This document shows positions 16,976-25,163 of a stretch of DNA of 40,009 nucleotides, piece by piece. This DNA is from UBA1715 sp964346725 (GTDB lineage Bacteria; Bacteroidota; Bacteroidia; Bacteroidales; UBA1715). The stretch is from positions 1 to 40,009 of the forward strand of contig CAYFVM010000021.1 in the NCBI GenBank assembly GCA_964346725.1. Reading direction: 5' to 3'. The position numbers and the translations under genes were made by a program. The stretch's first letter is position 1; every line of letters starts with the position of its first letter. The notes below the pieces were generated by a model. That model was not told the origin of the DNA. It ran no database searches and saw only the letters and a list, made by a program, of their open reading frames with translations.

Positions 16976-17362
16976 TTAAACTCTTCTTCTTTTTGGAGGT
17001 CTACAACCATTGTGTGGTAGTGGAGTTACATCAACGATTTCAGTAACTTCGATTCCTGCATTGTGAATTGTACGAATTGCAGATTCTCTACCAGAACCAG
17101 GTCCTTTAACATACACTTTCACACGACGCAAACCTAAGTCGAATGCCTCTTTTGCGCAATCCTGCGCAGCTACTTGAGCAGCATAAGGAGTGTTTTTCTT
17201 TGATCCTCTGAAGCCTTTTCTACCAGATGATGACCAAGATATTACTTGACCCTCGCCGTTAGTTATCGTTACGATAATGTTATTGAACGAAGCATGAATG
17301 TGTGCTTGCCCAGCGGCTTCTACCTTTACAACCTTCTTTACAGACTTTGTCTTTTTAGCCAT
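16976..17362 (-). CDS. rpsK: 30S ribosomal protein S11
   Basis: Small-subunit platform protein contacting the mRNA exit region. The 128 residues include AHIHASFNNIIVTITNGEG, the KKNTPYAAQVAAQ segment and the C-terminal PLPHNGCRPPKRRRV signature. The N-terminus has a short Lys-rich extension. It is 13 nt after rpsM. Confidence 0.98.
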   Translation of the reverse strand: MAKKTKSVKKVVKVEAAGQAHIHASFNNIIVTITNGEGQVISWSSSGRKGFRGSKKNTPYAAQVAAQDCAKEAFDLGLRRVKVYVKGPGSGRESAIRTIHNAGIEVTEIVDVTPLPHNGCRPPKRRRV

Positions 17363-17375
17363 ACGTATTCAATTA

Positions 17376-17753
17376 TTATTTAGTTGCTTTTTTCTTGTTT
17401 GCAACAGTTTTTTTCTTTCCTTTTCTTGTTCTTGCATTATTTTTCGTAGACTGTCCACGAACCGGTAATCCTATACGATGACGAACACCTCTATAACAAC
17501 CAATATCCATCAATCGTTTTATGTTCATCTGTACTTCTGAACGCAACTCACCTTCTACTTTTAATTCGTCTACAATTATACTACGAATTGCAGTTTCTTG
17601 ATCGTCAGTCCAATCTTGTACCTTAATGTTTCTATCGATACCTGCCTTATCTAATATATGAGCAGCTGTCGTTCTTCCGATACCGTAGATATACGTTAAC
17701 GCAATCTCACCTCTCTTATTCTTTGGTAAATCTATACCCGCTATTCTTGCCAT
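17376..17753 (-). CDS. rpsM: 30S ribosomal protein S13
   Basis: Small-subunit head protein in contact with the P-site tRNA and the B1 bridge to the large subunit. The 125 residues begin MARIAGIDLPKNKRGEIALT and include YGIGRTTA. The GCYRGVRHRIGLPVRGQ segment leads into the basic C-terminal tail that reaches the tRNA. The 33-nt gap from rpmJ is the largest within the whole ribosomal series. Confidence 0.98.
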   Translation of the reverse strand: MARIAGIDLPKNKRGEIALTYIYGIGRTTAAHILDKAGIDRNIKVQDWTDDQETAIRSIIVDELKVEGELRSEVQMNIKRLMDIGCYRGVRHRIGLPVRGQSTKNNARTRKGKKKTVANKKKATK

Positions 17754-17786
17754 ATTGATCCTTAAAATTTGTGCAAAATTATTAAA

Positions 17787-17903
17787 TTATCCTTGACGTT
17801 GTTTCATTTTAGGATTTTTTTTGTTTATCACATAAACTTTCCCTTTGCGACGAACGATTTTACAATCTTCGTTTCTTTTCTTTACTGATGCTCTAACTTT
17901 CAT
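17787..17903 (-). CDS. rpmJ: 50S ribosomal protein L36
   Basis: A 38-residue protein found by translating the gap between infA and rpsM. It begins MKVRASVKKRNEDCK and ends NPKMKQRQG with a TAA stop. The canonical zinc form has a Cys3-His set; here only one Cys (C14) remains, so this is the zinc-independent form common in Bacteroidota. It is placed exactly as in other spc/alpha operons, 12 nt after infA. Confidence 0.95.
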   Translation of the reverse strand: MKVRASVKKRNEDCKIVRRKGKVYVINKKNPKMKQRQG

Positions 17904-17915
17904 TGTTTTATCTTT

Positions 17916-18134
17916 TTACTTATATCGGAATGTAATTCTTCCTTTTGTTAAATCATACAAGGACATTTCTACTTTAACTTTATCACCCGGTAAAATTTTT
18001 ATATAATGCATTCGCATTTTCCCCGAGATATGAGCTGTGATGACGTGTCCATTCGTCAACTCAACCCGAAACATTGCATTCGATAATGCTTCAATAATGG
18101 TTCCGTCTTGTTCTATTGATTGTTGTTTTGCCAT
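17916..18134 (-). CDS. infA: Translation initiation factor IF-1
   Basis: A 72-residue S1/OB-fold factor that occupies the ribosomal A site during initiation. The sequence has the family pattern: GTIIEALSNAMFRVELTNGH, then GKMRMHYIKILPGDKVKVE, then YDLTKGRITFRYK. It starts one base after the secY stop. In many Bacteroidota a methionine aminopeptidase gene (map) sits between secY and infA, and there is none here. Confidence 0.98.
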   Translation of the reverse strand: MAKQQSIEQDGTIIEALSNAMFRVELTNGHVITAHISGKMRMHYIKILPGDKVKVEMSLYDLTKGRITFRYK

Positions 18135-18135
18135 A

Positions 18136-19461
18136 TTAAATCATTGTAGTACCTACTCCAGAACGGCCTTTAATGCGTCCTGTTTTCATTAAACCATCAT
18201 AATGACGATTTAACAAATAACTTTCAATCTGCTGCAATGTATCCAATATTACCCCAACAATAATCAATAAGGATGTTCCACCATAGAAATAGGAGAATTG
18301 ATTACTTACATTTGCTATTGATGCAAACGCCGGTATAATTGCAACTATCGCTAAAAATATTGATCCTGGTAACGTTATTCTAGAAATTACATCATCAATA
18401 AAATCTGCTGTTTTCTTTCCTGGTTTTACACCGGGGATAAATCCACCATTACGTTTCAATTCTTCAGATATTTGTTGTGGATTCATTGTAATAGCAGTAT
18501 AAAAATATGTAAATAGAATAATTAATACTGCGTACACTACGTTATACCACAAATTTGTGTGATCTGAGAATGCTGTTATGAAAACTGATGGTTCTTCAGA
18601 AGCAGAGAAACCTGCAAATGTAATAGGGATAAACATCAATGCTTGTGCAAAAATGATTGGCATTACTCCTGCTCCATTTACCTTGATTGGTAAATATTGA
18701 CGAACACCTCCATATTGTTTGTTTCCAACAACTCGCTTTGCATATTGTACTGGGATTCTTCTTGTTCCTTGTACTAACATTATTGCAAGTGTTATAATTA
18801 CCAACAACATTACAATTTCAATCAAGAATACAATCAAGCCTCCAGCACCTTCAATACGAGTACCAAACTCTTGTGCAAGCGCCGTTGGGAAACGAGCGAT
18901 AATACCTATCATAATGATAAGAGATATACCGTTACCAATGCCTTTATCTGTAATTCTTTCTCCTAACCACATCACAAACATAGTTCCAGCAATCATGATT
19001 ACTATTGATGAAAGCCAAAACATTCCTCCAAAATCAGTACCTATTTGAACTTCCAAGTTCTTTAAGTATGCAGGGGCTTGTGCTGCTGTGATGAAAATAG
19101 TTAATATACGAGTAATTTGGGTCATTTTCTTTCGTCCACTTTCTCCTTCACGTTGTAACTTTTGGAAATAAGGAATTGCCATTCCCAATAATTGAATAAC
19201 GATTGAAGATGAGATGTATGGCATAATACCCAAGGCGAAAACCGAAGCATTTGCAAATGCACCACCCGAGAACATATTAATCAATCCCAAAAGACCGTCG
19301 TTTGCTTGTGAAGCAAGTTTCACTAAACTTGCAGGATCTACTCCTGGTAAAACAACAAAAGACCCTAATCGATAGATTAATATCATACCGAGTGTAAATA
19401 AGATACGAGAACGTAATTCTTGTATCTTAAAAATATTCTTAATGGTTTCGATAAACTTCAT
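18136..19461 (-). CDS. secY: Protein translocase subunit SecY
   Basis: Channel subunit of the SecYEG translocon in the inner membrane. The 441-residue protein shows about ten hydrophobic segments. The first follows MKFIETIKNIFKIQELR. The plug and TM2 region includes FSGGAFANASVFALGIMPYI. Cytoplasmic loops include QREGESGRKK and the basic stretch GTRRIPVQYAKRVVG. The C-terminal tail ends GRSGVGTTMI. It sits between rplO and infA as in spc operons. Confidence 0.98.
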   Translation of the reverse strand: MKFIETIKNIFKIQELRSRILFTLGMILIYRLGSFVVLPGVDPASLVKLASQANDGLLGLINMFSGGAFANASVFALGIMPYISSSIVIQLLGMAIPYFQKLQREGESGRKKMTQITRILTIFITAAQAPAYLKNLEVQIGTDFGGMFWLSSIVIMIAGTMFVMWLGERITDKGIGNGISLIIMIGIIARFPTALAQEFGTRIEGAGGLIVFLIEIVMLLVIITLAIMLVQGTRRIPVQYAKRVVGNKQYGGVRQYLPIKVNGAGVMPIIFAQALMFIPITFAGFSASEEPSVFITAFSDHTNLWYNVVYAVLIILFTYFYTAITMNPQQISEELKRNGGFIPGVKPGKKTADFIDDVISRITLPGSIFLAIVAIIPAFASIANVSNQFSYFYGGTSLLIIVGVILDTLQQIESYLLNRHYDGLMKTGRIKGRSGVGTTMI

Positions 19462-19478
19462 ATCTCTGTATTACTTTA

Positions 19479-19919
19479 CTATTCCTCAACAGTTCCACCT
19501 AGTGCTTCAATAGCTTCTTTTGCTTTAGCAGAAAAAGCATCGGCTTTTACCGTAATTTTTGCTATTAAAGTTCCATTTGCTAATATCTTTATTAAGTCAT
19601 TTCTTGAAGCTAATCCATTTTCAACGAAAACTTCTTGGCTGAAGTTGTTAATTCCTTTTTTGTCAACTATCGTTTGAATTTCATTCAAATTGATAGCTTT
19701 GAAAGCAATGCGATTGAAATTTTTGAATCCAAATTTTGGTACACGTCTTTGCAATGGCATTTGACCACCTTCAAATCCTATTTTTCTTGAATAGCCACTT
19801 CTTGATTTTGCACCTTTACTACCACGAGTACTTGTGCCTCCATGTCCTGATCCGGGACCACGACCGATAACCTTTTTTGCTTTTGTACCTTCTACAGGTT
19901 TTAATGTATGTAAATCCAT
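19479..19919 (-). CDS. rplO: 50S ribosomal protein L15
   Basis: Large-subunit assembly protein of 146 residues. The Gly-rich N-terminal RNA-binding extension (KVIGRGPGSGHGGTSTRG, then GFEGGQMPLQRRVPKFGF) precedes a small globular domain (TIVDKKGINNF, then ILANGTL). It is 17 nt upstream of secY and 7 nt downstream of rpmD. Confidence 0.98.
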   Translation of the reverse strand: MDLHTLKPVEGTKAKKVIGRGPGSGHGGTSTRGSKGAKSRSGYSRKIGFEGGQMPLQRRVPKFGFKNFNRIAFKAINLNEIQTIVDKKGINNFSQEVFVENGLASRNDLIKILANGTLIAKITVKADAFSAKAKEAIEALGGTVEE

Positions 19920-19926
19920 TACCGTT

Positions 19927-20106
19927 CTAAATTTCTTCTGTTTTTACTAAATGACTTACTTTGGTTACTATTCCCATGATTTGAGGAGTAGCTTCTTTTT
20001 CTACACTTGAACCAACTTTGTTCAAGCCCAAAGTCTCTAACATTACTTTTTGAGCTTTGGTTCTATCTATTTTACTTTTTTGTAAAGTTATACGAACTTT
20101 TGACAT
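19927..20106 (-). CDS. rpmD: 50S ribosomal protein L30
   Basis: A 59-residue protein found by translating the space between rpsE and rplO. It begins MSKVRITLQKSKIDRT, continues TLGLNKVGSSVE, and ends VKTEEI before a TAG stop. The KVRITLQKS start and the LGL(N/R)K segment are the L30 signature. The order rpsE-rpmD-rplO is the normal spc order. Confidence 0.95.
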   Translation of the reverse strand: MSKVRITLQKSKIDRTKAQKVMLETLGLNKVGSSVEKEATPQIMGIVTKVSHLVKTEEI

Positions 20107-20119
20107 AATTCTTTAAGTT

Positions 20120-20638
20120 TTATCCGTTAAATACTCTTGTCAATTCTATACCTCTTTGTTCTGCAACCATAAATGCATCAGACATTTCTGTTAATGCTTT
20201 GAAAGTTGCTTTTACCACATTATGAGGATTAGAAGAACCTTTAGATTTTGCCAACACGTTCTTAACGCCAGCACTTTCTAATACTGCACGCATAGCACCA
20301 CCGGCTTTAATTCCAGTACCCGGAGTCGCTGGTTGCAAATATACAACAGCTCCACCGAATTTTGATTCTTGTGAATGAGGCAATGTGTTTTTTATCAAAG
20401 GTACGCGTATTAAATTCTTTTTTGCATCCTCGACACCTTTAGCGATAGCTGCAGTTACTTCTCCAGCTTTTCCCAATCCATAACCTACAACACCGTTTTC
20501 ATCGCCAACAACTACGATGGCTGCGAAAGTGAATGTTCTACCTCCCTTAGTAACTTTAGTCACACGATTGATTGCAACTAAACGATCCTTCAATTCTAAA
20601 TCAGAAGTTCTTACTTTTTTTGAATTACTATCTAACAT
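20120..20638 (-). CDS. rpsE: 30S ribosomal protein S5
   Basis: Small-subunit protein near the decoding centre and mRNA entry, involved in accuracy. The 172 residues contain the N-terminal RNA-binding loop VTKVTKGGRTF (about 27-37), GYGLGKAGEVTAAIAKG, and the C-terminal fold with LAKSKGSSNPHNVVKAT. The Lys-Gly-Gly loop, where spectinomycin-resistance changes occur in other bacteria, looks intact. It starts 4 nt after rplR. Confidence 0.98.
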   Translation of the reverse strand: MLDSNSKKVRTSDLELKDRLVAINRVTKVTKGGRTFTFAAIVVVGDENGVVGYGLGKAGEVTAAIAKGVEDAKKNLIRVPLIKNTLPHSQESKFGGAVVYLQPATPGTGIKAGGAMRAVLESAGVKNVLAKSKGSSNPHNVVKATFKALTEMSDAFMVAEQRGIELTRVFNG

Positions 20639-20642
20639 GTGA

Positions 20643-21005
20643 TTAAAAATTTAAACCGTTACTACGTGCTGATTCAGCTAATGATTTTACTCTTCCGTGA
20701 TACAAATAGCCGTTTCTGTCGAATACAACAGTGGTAATATCTTTTTCTGTTGCTTTTTTAGCAATTGCTTCACCTACAAATACAGCTTGTTCAATCTTAT
20801 TTTTGCCTTTGCATTTAGATACAATATCTTTATCCAAAGAAGATACTGCAACTAATGTTACATTGGCAACGTCATCAATAAGTTGCACTGAGATTTGTTT
20901 ATTACTTCTATATACAGACATACGTGGTCTTTCAGCTGTACCATTTACAACTTTGCGTATTCTATGTTTTATTCTTATTCTTCTTTCTAACTTTGTAATA
21001 GCCAT
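20643..21005 (-). CDS. rplR: 50S ribosomal protein L18
   Basis: Binds 5S rRNA together with L5 and helps attach it to the 50S subunit. The 120 residues include the basic N-terminus (KLERRIRIKHRIRK), RPRMSVYRSNKQISVQLIDD, and the C-terminal VVFDRNGYLYHGRVKSLAESAR. It follows rplF by 15 nt. Confidence 0.98.
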   Translation of the reverse strand: MAITKLERRIRIKHRIRKVVNGTAERPRMSVYRSNKQISVQLIDDVANVTLVAVSSLDKDIVSKCKGKNKIEQAVFVGEAIAKKATEKDITTVVFDRNGYLYHGRVKSLAESARSNGLNF

Positions 21006-21020
21006 CTTTCCTAAGATTTA

Positions 21021-21572
21021 TTATTTACTTGCAGATTTACCAGCTTTGCGACGAACTTGTTCGTTCTGGAACTTAATACCTTTACCCTTATATGGTTCTG
21101 GAGCACGTAATGAACGGATCTTCGCTGCAACTTGTCCTAACAATTGTTTATCGCAACTTTCCATAGTCAAAATTGGGTTACTACCTCTTTCTGATTTTGC
21201 CTCAGCCTTTATTTCTTTTGGCAATTGAAAAATAATCATATGAGAAAAACCCAAAGCCATTTCAACGTTTTGACCTGTTACAGAAACTCTATAACCAACA
21301 CCTGCAAATTCTTGTACTGTTTTATAGCCTTCTGTTACTCCTTTTACCATATTGTTAATCAACGCACGATACAAACCGTGTTTTGATTTAGAATCTTTAT
21401 CTTCTCCTGGACGTTCTACTGTTATACATCCACCTTCTACCTTAACTACGAATCCTTCTGCAATTTCTTGCTGTAATTCGCCTTTAGGTCCTTTTACTTT
21501 AACAAGATTTCCATCAACCTTGACTTCCACTTTTTCTGGAACACTAATTGGTGCTTTTCCTATACGTGACAT
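21021..21572 (-). CDS. rplF: 50S ribosomal protein L6
   Basis: Large-subunit protein near the factor-binding site. The 183 residues hold two repeated L6 domains: MSRIGKAPISVPEKVEV and GPKGELQQ in the first, and PEPYKGKGIKFQNEQVRRKAGKS at the C-terminus. The frame is open to 21617, but ATG 21572 (MSRIGK) is the family start and avoids a 35-base overlap with rpsH. It follows rpsH by 10 nt. Confidence 0.98.
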   Translation of the reverse strand: MSRIGKAPISVPEKVEVKVDGNLVKVKGPKGELQQEIAEGFVVKVEGGCITVERPGEDKDSKSKHGLYRALINNMVKGVTEGYKTVQEFAGVGYRVSVTGQNVEMALGFSHMIIFQLPKEIKAEAKSERGSNPILTMESCDKQLLGQVAAKIRSLRAPEPYKGKGIKFQNEQVRRKAGKSASK

Positions 21573-21582
21573 ATTCTTACTA

Positions 21583-21978
21583 TTAATATACGTAACACAA
21601 AACTTCTCCACCAACATTCAAAGCACGCGCTTCTTTATCAGAAACGATTCCTTTATTCGTTGATAAAATGGCTATACCCAAACCATTTAATACGCGAGGC
21701 AATTCCTCTACTGGAACGTATCTACGCAAACCTGGTTTGCTGATTCTATCCAATTTCTTAATTGCTGGTGCTTTTGACACTGGATGATATTTTAATGCTA
21801 TTTTTATAACACTTTCTTGTCCTTCTCCTTCGAATTTATAACTTAAAATGTATCCTTTCTCAAACAATACTTTTGTCATGTCTTGTTTGATTTTTGAAGA
21901 AGGAATTTCAACTACTTTAAGTTGTGCTTTTTGAGCATTTCTAATCCTTGTTAGATAATCTGCTATTGGATCTGTCAT
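21583..21978 (-). CDS. rpsH: 30S ribosomal protein S8
   Basis: Binds helix 21 of 16S rRNA and, in E. coli, also represses the spc operon. The 131 residues start MTDPIADYLTRIRNAQ and end in the usual STNKGIVSDKEARALNVGGEVLCYVY. I did not find a clear S8-like helix copy in the rplX-rplE region by eye, so autoregulation is not claimed. It follows rpsN by 18 nt. Confidence 0.98.
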   Translation of the reverse strand: MTDPIADYLTRIRNAQKAQLKVVEIPSSKIKQDMTKVLFEKGYILSYKFEGEGQESVIKIALKYHPVSKAPAIKKLDRISKPGLRRYVPVEELPRVLNGLGIAILSTNKGIVSDKEARALNVGGEVLCYVY

Positions 21979-21996
21979 TGTTGTTGTTTTTTTATT

Positions 21997-22266
21997 TTAC
22001 CAACTTGCTTTCTTTACTCCTGGAATCAATCCCTCTGATGCCATTTCACGGAACTGGATACGGCTGATTCCAAATTGACGGATATAACCTCTTGGTCTTC
22101 CTGTTATGCTGCAACGATTATGCAATCTTACACGCGATGAATTCTTAGGTAATTTACTTAATCCCACATAATCACCTTTTTCTTTCAGTTCTTTGCGTTT
22201 TTTCGCATATTTATCAACTAACTCTTGGCGCTTTCTCTCGCGTGCTTTCATTGATTCTTTTGCCAT
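21997..22266 (-). CDS. rpsN: 30S ribosomal protein S14, zinc-free type
   Basis: Small-subunit head protein. The 89-residue length and the segment LHNRCSITGRPRGYIRQFGISR mark the long zinc-independent form; the CxxC pairs of the short form are absent. The N-terminus is a charged helix (KARERKRQELVDKYAKKRK). It follows rplE by 7 nt. Confidence 0.98.
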   Translation of the reverse strand: MAKESMKARERKRQELVDKYAKKRKELKEKGDYVGLSKLPKNSSRVRLHNRCSITGRPRGYIRQFGISRIQFREMASEGLIPGVKKASW

Positions 22267-22273
22267 CTGCTAT

Positions 22274-22822
22274 CTATTTTTTAAATGGGAAACCAAATTC
22301 TTTTAACAAAGCAAAACCTTCTTCATCGGTTTTTGCTGATGTTACAAATGTTATATCCATTCCTAACATTTTTGTAACTTTATCTACTTCTATTTCAGGG
22401 AAAATAATTTGCTCTGTAATACCAAATGTGAAATTTCCTTTCTTATCAAATTTTGTATTGATACCTTGGAAATCTCTAATACGTGGTAACGCAGTACTAA
22501 TCAAACGTTCCATGAATTCGTACATTTTATCTCTACGTAATGTTACTTTTACGCCAATCGGCATTCCTTTTCTTAATTTGAAATTAGAAATATCCTTTTT
22601 AGAGTACGTAGGAACAGCTTTTTGGCCAGCAATCATTGATATTTCAGTAACTGCTGTATCAATTAATTTTTTATCTGCAACGGCATCGCCAATTGCTTGA
22701 TTGATAACAATCTTCTTTATACATGGCACTTGCATTTTTGACTTATACCCGAATTGTTTTTGCAAATTCTGTTGTATAGTTTCCTTGTACTGTTTTTTTA
22801 ATATAGGTACGTAAGTCTCCAT
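22274..22822 (-). CDS. rplE: 50S ribosomal protein L5
   Basis: 5S rRNA-binding protein that contacts the P-site tRNA and the central protuberance bridge. The 182 residues include PCIKKIVINQAIGDAV, the loop with GQKAVPTYSKKDISNFKLR, and the C-terminal DITFVTSAKTDEEGFALLKEFG in two halves. Its ATG shares one base with the stop of rplX, so translation of the two is probably coupled. Confidence 0.98.
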   Translation of the reverse strand: METYVPILKKQYKETIQQNLQKQFGYKSKMQVPCIKKIVINQAIGDAVADKKLIDTAVTEISMIAGQKAVPTYSKKDISNFKLRKGMPIGVKVTLRRDKMYEFMERLISTALPRIRDFQGINTKFDKKGNFTFGITEQIIFPEIEVDKVTKMLGMDITFVTSAKTDEEGFALLKEFGFPFKK

Positions 22823-23148
22823 TATTTAATTTCCTCCCCAGTCTTTTTTGAATATCTTACCAATTTACCTGATTCATTACGTTTTTTACCAACTCTTGTA
22901 GGCTTTCCTGTAGCAGGATCAACTAGCATAAGATTTGATATATGAATAGGTGCTTCTTTCTTTATTATTCCTCCTTGAGGATTTTTAGCGTTAGGCTTAG
23001 TATGTTTTGATACCAAATTAATACCTTCAACAAGAGCTTTGTCAGATTTTGTATTAATTTCTATAACCTTAGCCGGCTTACTACCTTTATATTCTCCAGA
23101 TAGAACTACAACTGTATCACCTTTTCTTATGTTAAACTTCTTTTGCAT
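22822..23148 (-). CDS. rplX: 50S ribosomal protein L24
   Basis: Assembly-initiating large-subunit protein near the exit tunnel. The 108 residues contain the KOW motif (KGDTVVVLSGEYKGSKPAKV at about 9-28), HTKPNAKNPQGGI and the C-terminal VRYSKKTGEEIK. It overlaps rplE by one base and follows rplN by 15 nt. Confidence 0.98.
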   Translation of the reverse strand: MQKKFNIRKGDTVVVLSGEYKGSKPAKVIEINTKSDKALVEGINLVSKHTKPNAKNPQGGIIKKEAPIHISNLMLVDPATGKPTRVGKKRNESGKLVRYSKKTGEEIK

Positions 23149-23163
23149 CTCTACTATATTTAA

Positions 23164-23532
23164 TTATAATACTTCAGGAGCAAGCGAAACTATCTTCATA
23201 TATTGACCATCGCGTAACTCACGTCCAACTGGTCCAAATATACGAGTTCCTCTCATTTCACCAGCTTCGTTCAACAATACAACAGCATTGTCGTCAAAAC
23301 GGATATATGAGCCATCTGCTCGCTTTACTTCTTTTTTTGTTCTTACAACTACACCTTTAGTAACTTGGCCTTGTTTAACATTACCATTTGGCACTGCGCT
23401 CTTAACAGTTACTACGATTTTGTCACCAATAGAAGCATAACGCTTTCCTGTACCACCTAAAACACGGATACAAAGGACCTCTTTTGCCCCACTATTATCA
23501 GCAACATTTAATCTTGTCTCTTGCTGTATCAT
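23164..23532 (-). CDS. rplN: 50S ribosomal protein L14
   Basis: Large-subunit protein at the intersubunit face (bridge B8), where silencing factor RsfS binds. The 122 residues begin MIQQETRLNVADNSGAKE and include YIRFDDNAVVLLNEAGEMRG and the GPVGRELRD end, all family hallmarks. It follows rpsQ by 3 nt. Confidence 0.98.
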   Translation of the reverse strand: MIQQETRLNVADNSGAKEVLCIRVLGGTGKRYASIGDKIVVTVKSAVPNGNVKQGQVTKGVVVRTKKEVKRADGSYIRFDDNAVVLLNEAGEMRGTRIFGPVGRELRDGQYMKIVSLAPEVL

Positions 23533-23535
23533 CTC

Positions 23536-23790
23536 TTATTTCGTTTTTTCAATTACCTCTACTAAACGCCAACGTTTTGTTTTACTCAAAGGGCGTGTTT
23601 CCATGATTCTCACAACGTCACCTTCTTGACATTCAGATTTCTCGTCATGAGCAACAAACTTTGTTGTCTTCTTTAAGAATTTTCCATACAATGGGTGTTT
23701 TTCTTTTCTTTCAACTGCGACAACTATAGTTTTGTCCATTTTGTTGCTTACAACAACACCGATTCTCTCTTTTCTAAAATTTCTCTCCAT
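23536..23790 (-). CDS. rpsQ: 30S ribosomal protein S17
   Basis: Primary 16S rRNA-binding protein with an OB fold. The 84-residue protein starts MERNFRKERIGVVVSNKMDK, includes KHPLYGKFLKKTTKFVAHD, and has the ETRPLSKTKRWRLVEV end. The frame extends upstream to 23820, but that start would lie inside rpmC. ATG 23790 gives the family length and a 7-nt gap. Confidence 0.97.
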   Translation of the reverse strand: MERNFRKERIGVVVSNKMDKTIVVAVERKEKHPLYGKFLKKTTKFVAHDEKSECQEGDVVRIMETRPLSKTKRWRLVEVIEKTK

Positions 23791-23797
23791 CTTAGAA

Positions 23798-23992
23798 TTA
23801 TTTATTTTGTTCGCGTTCACTTAATACTGTTTTTAAGCGAGCTATCGTTTTTCTCGCTTCTTTCAATTTGTTAGGATTTTCCAATGGAGTGATTACGTGA
23901 TTAAGTTTCATCTTATTCAAGTTATCTAACTCTACTTGTACTTTTTCCTCTATCTCCTTTGTCGATAATTCTCTAATTTCTGTTGTTTTCAT
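23798..23992 (-). CDS. rpmC: 50S ribosomal protein L29
   Basis: A 64-residue helical hairpin protein at the exit tunnel rim, near the docking site of SRP and trigger factor. It begins MKTTEIRELSTKEIEEKV and ends with the family IARLKTVLSEREQNK. It lies between rplP (11 nt gap) and rpsQ (7 nt gap). Confidence 0.97.
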   Translation of the reverse strand: MKTTEIRELSTKEIEEKVQVELDNLNKMKLNHVITPLENPNKLKEARKTIARLKTVLSEREQNK

Positions 23993-24003
23993 CTCTTATC
24001 TCC

Positions 24004-24426
24004 CTATTCTTGTGCATAATCATTTCTTACAACAAACTTCGTTGTTATCGGCAATTTTTGAGCAGCCAAACGAAGTGCTTCTTTTGCAACTTCCAATGGA
24101 ACTCCATCAGCTTCAAACAATATTCTTCCAGGAGTTACAGGAGCAGCCCAATGATCTACAGCTCCTTTTCCTTTTCCTTGACGAACCTCAGCTGGTTTTG
24201 CTGTTACCGGTTTGTCCGGGAATATACGAATCCAAATTTGACCTTCACGTTTCATATAACGAGTAACTGCAACACGAGCTGCTTCTATCTGACGAGAGGT
24301 AATCCAATATGATTCCAAAGATTTTATTCCAAAGGATCCGAAAGCTAATTCATGCCCTCTTTGGGAAATGCCTTTCATTCTTCCCTTTTGCTGCTTTCTA
24401 TATTTTGTCTTTTTAGGTTGTAACAT
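24004..24426 (-). CDS. rplP: 50S ribosomal protein L16
   Basis: Large-subunit protein that helps form the A-site tRNA cradle. The 140 residues start MLQPKKTKYRKQQKGRM and include FGSFGIKSLESYWITSRQIE and RIFPDKPVTAKPAEVRQGKG. The conserved Arg in the RMGKGKG-like loop (here VRQGKGKG) is present. It follows rpsC by 17 nt. Confidence 0.98.
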   Translation of the reverse strand: MLQPKKTKYRKQQKGRMKGISQRGHELAFGSFGIKSLESYWITSRQIEAARVAVTRYMKREGQIWIRIFPDKPVTAKPAEVRQGKGKGAVDHWAAPVTPGRILFEADGVPLEVAKEALRLAAQKLPITTKFVVRNDYAQE

Positions 24427-24443
24427 CGCTAATTCTCTATTAG

Positions 24444-25160
24444 TTATTTTTTATTACTTTTTCTTCTTGCGCCACTAAAGCTTTTCTTTGGAGCTGCATT
24501 ATTATTAACGAAGTTGTTCGGAGTTAAATCAATTTTTCCGTATACTTCACCTTTAAAAATCCAAACTTTTAAGCCTAGTTTACCATAAGTCGTTAAAGCA
24601 AACGTACTTGCGTAATCAATATCAGCACGTAATGTATGCAATGGAATACGTCCTTCTTTATACATTTCTGAACGAGCCATTTCTGCTCCGTTCAAACGTC
24701 CTGAGATTTGAATTTTGATTCCTTCTGCACCCATTCTCATTGCGGATGCAACAGCCATTTTAATGGCACGTCTGTACGCTACACGACCTTCTAATTGACG
24801 AGCGATCCCATCTGCTACAATTACAGCATCTAATTCAGGACGTTTAATTTCAAAAATATTGATTTGAACCTCTTTGTTTGAGATTTTCTTCAATTCTTCT
24901 TTCAATTTGTCAACTTCCTGACCGCCTTTACCAATAATAATACCTGGACGAGCGGTATTGATAGTTACTGTAACTACCTTTAATGTACGTTCAATAATTA
25001 TCTTTGAAATACTTGCTTTTGCAAGACGAGCATTCAAATAACGGCGAATCTCATAATCCTCATGTAGTTTTTCTACATAATTATCGCCACCATACCAGTT
25101 AGAATCCCAACCTTTTATTATTCCTAACCTGTTTCCTATTGGATTTACTTTTTGTCCCAT
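24444..25160 (-). CDS. rpsC: 30S ribosomal protein S3
   Basis: Small-subunit protein at the mRNA entry channel with helicase-like function. The 238 residues start MGQKVNPIGNRLGIIKGWDS. They include the KH domain GRPG-like loop (RPGIIIGKGGQEVDKL at about 70-85), and the SGRLNGAEMARSEMYKEGRIP segment. The tail is basic and Asn-rich (NNNAAPKKSFSGARRKSNKK). It follows rplV by 3 nt. Confidence 0.98.
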   Translation of the reverse strand: MGQKVNPIGNRLGIIKGWDSNWYGGDNYVEKLHEDYEIRRYLNARLAKASISKIIIERTLKVVTVTINTARPGIIIGKGGQEVDKLKEELKKISNKEVQINIFEIKRPELDAVIVADGIARQLEGRVAYRRAIKMAVASAMRMGAEGIKIQISGRLNGAEMARSEMYKEGRIPLHTLRADIDYASTFALTTYGKLGLKVWIFKGEVYGKIDLTPNNFVNNNAAPKKSFSGARRKSNKK

Positions 25161-25163
25161 GAA

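Noticed and set aside
20731..21228. Plus-strand frame of 165 codons opposite rplR and rplF
   Set aside because: It lies wholly antisense to two certain ribosomal protein genes and has the composition expected of their complement.
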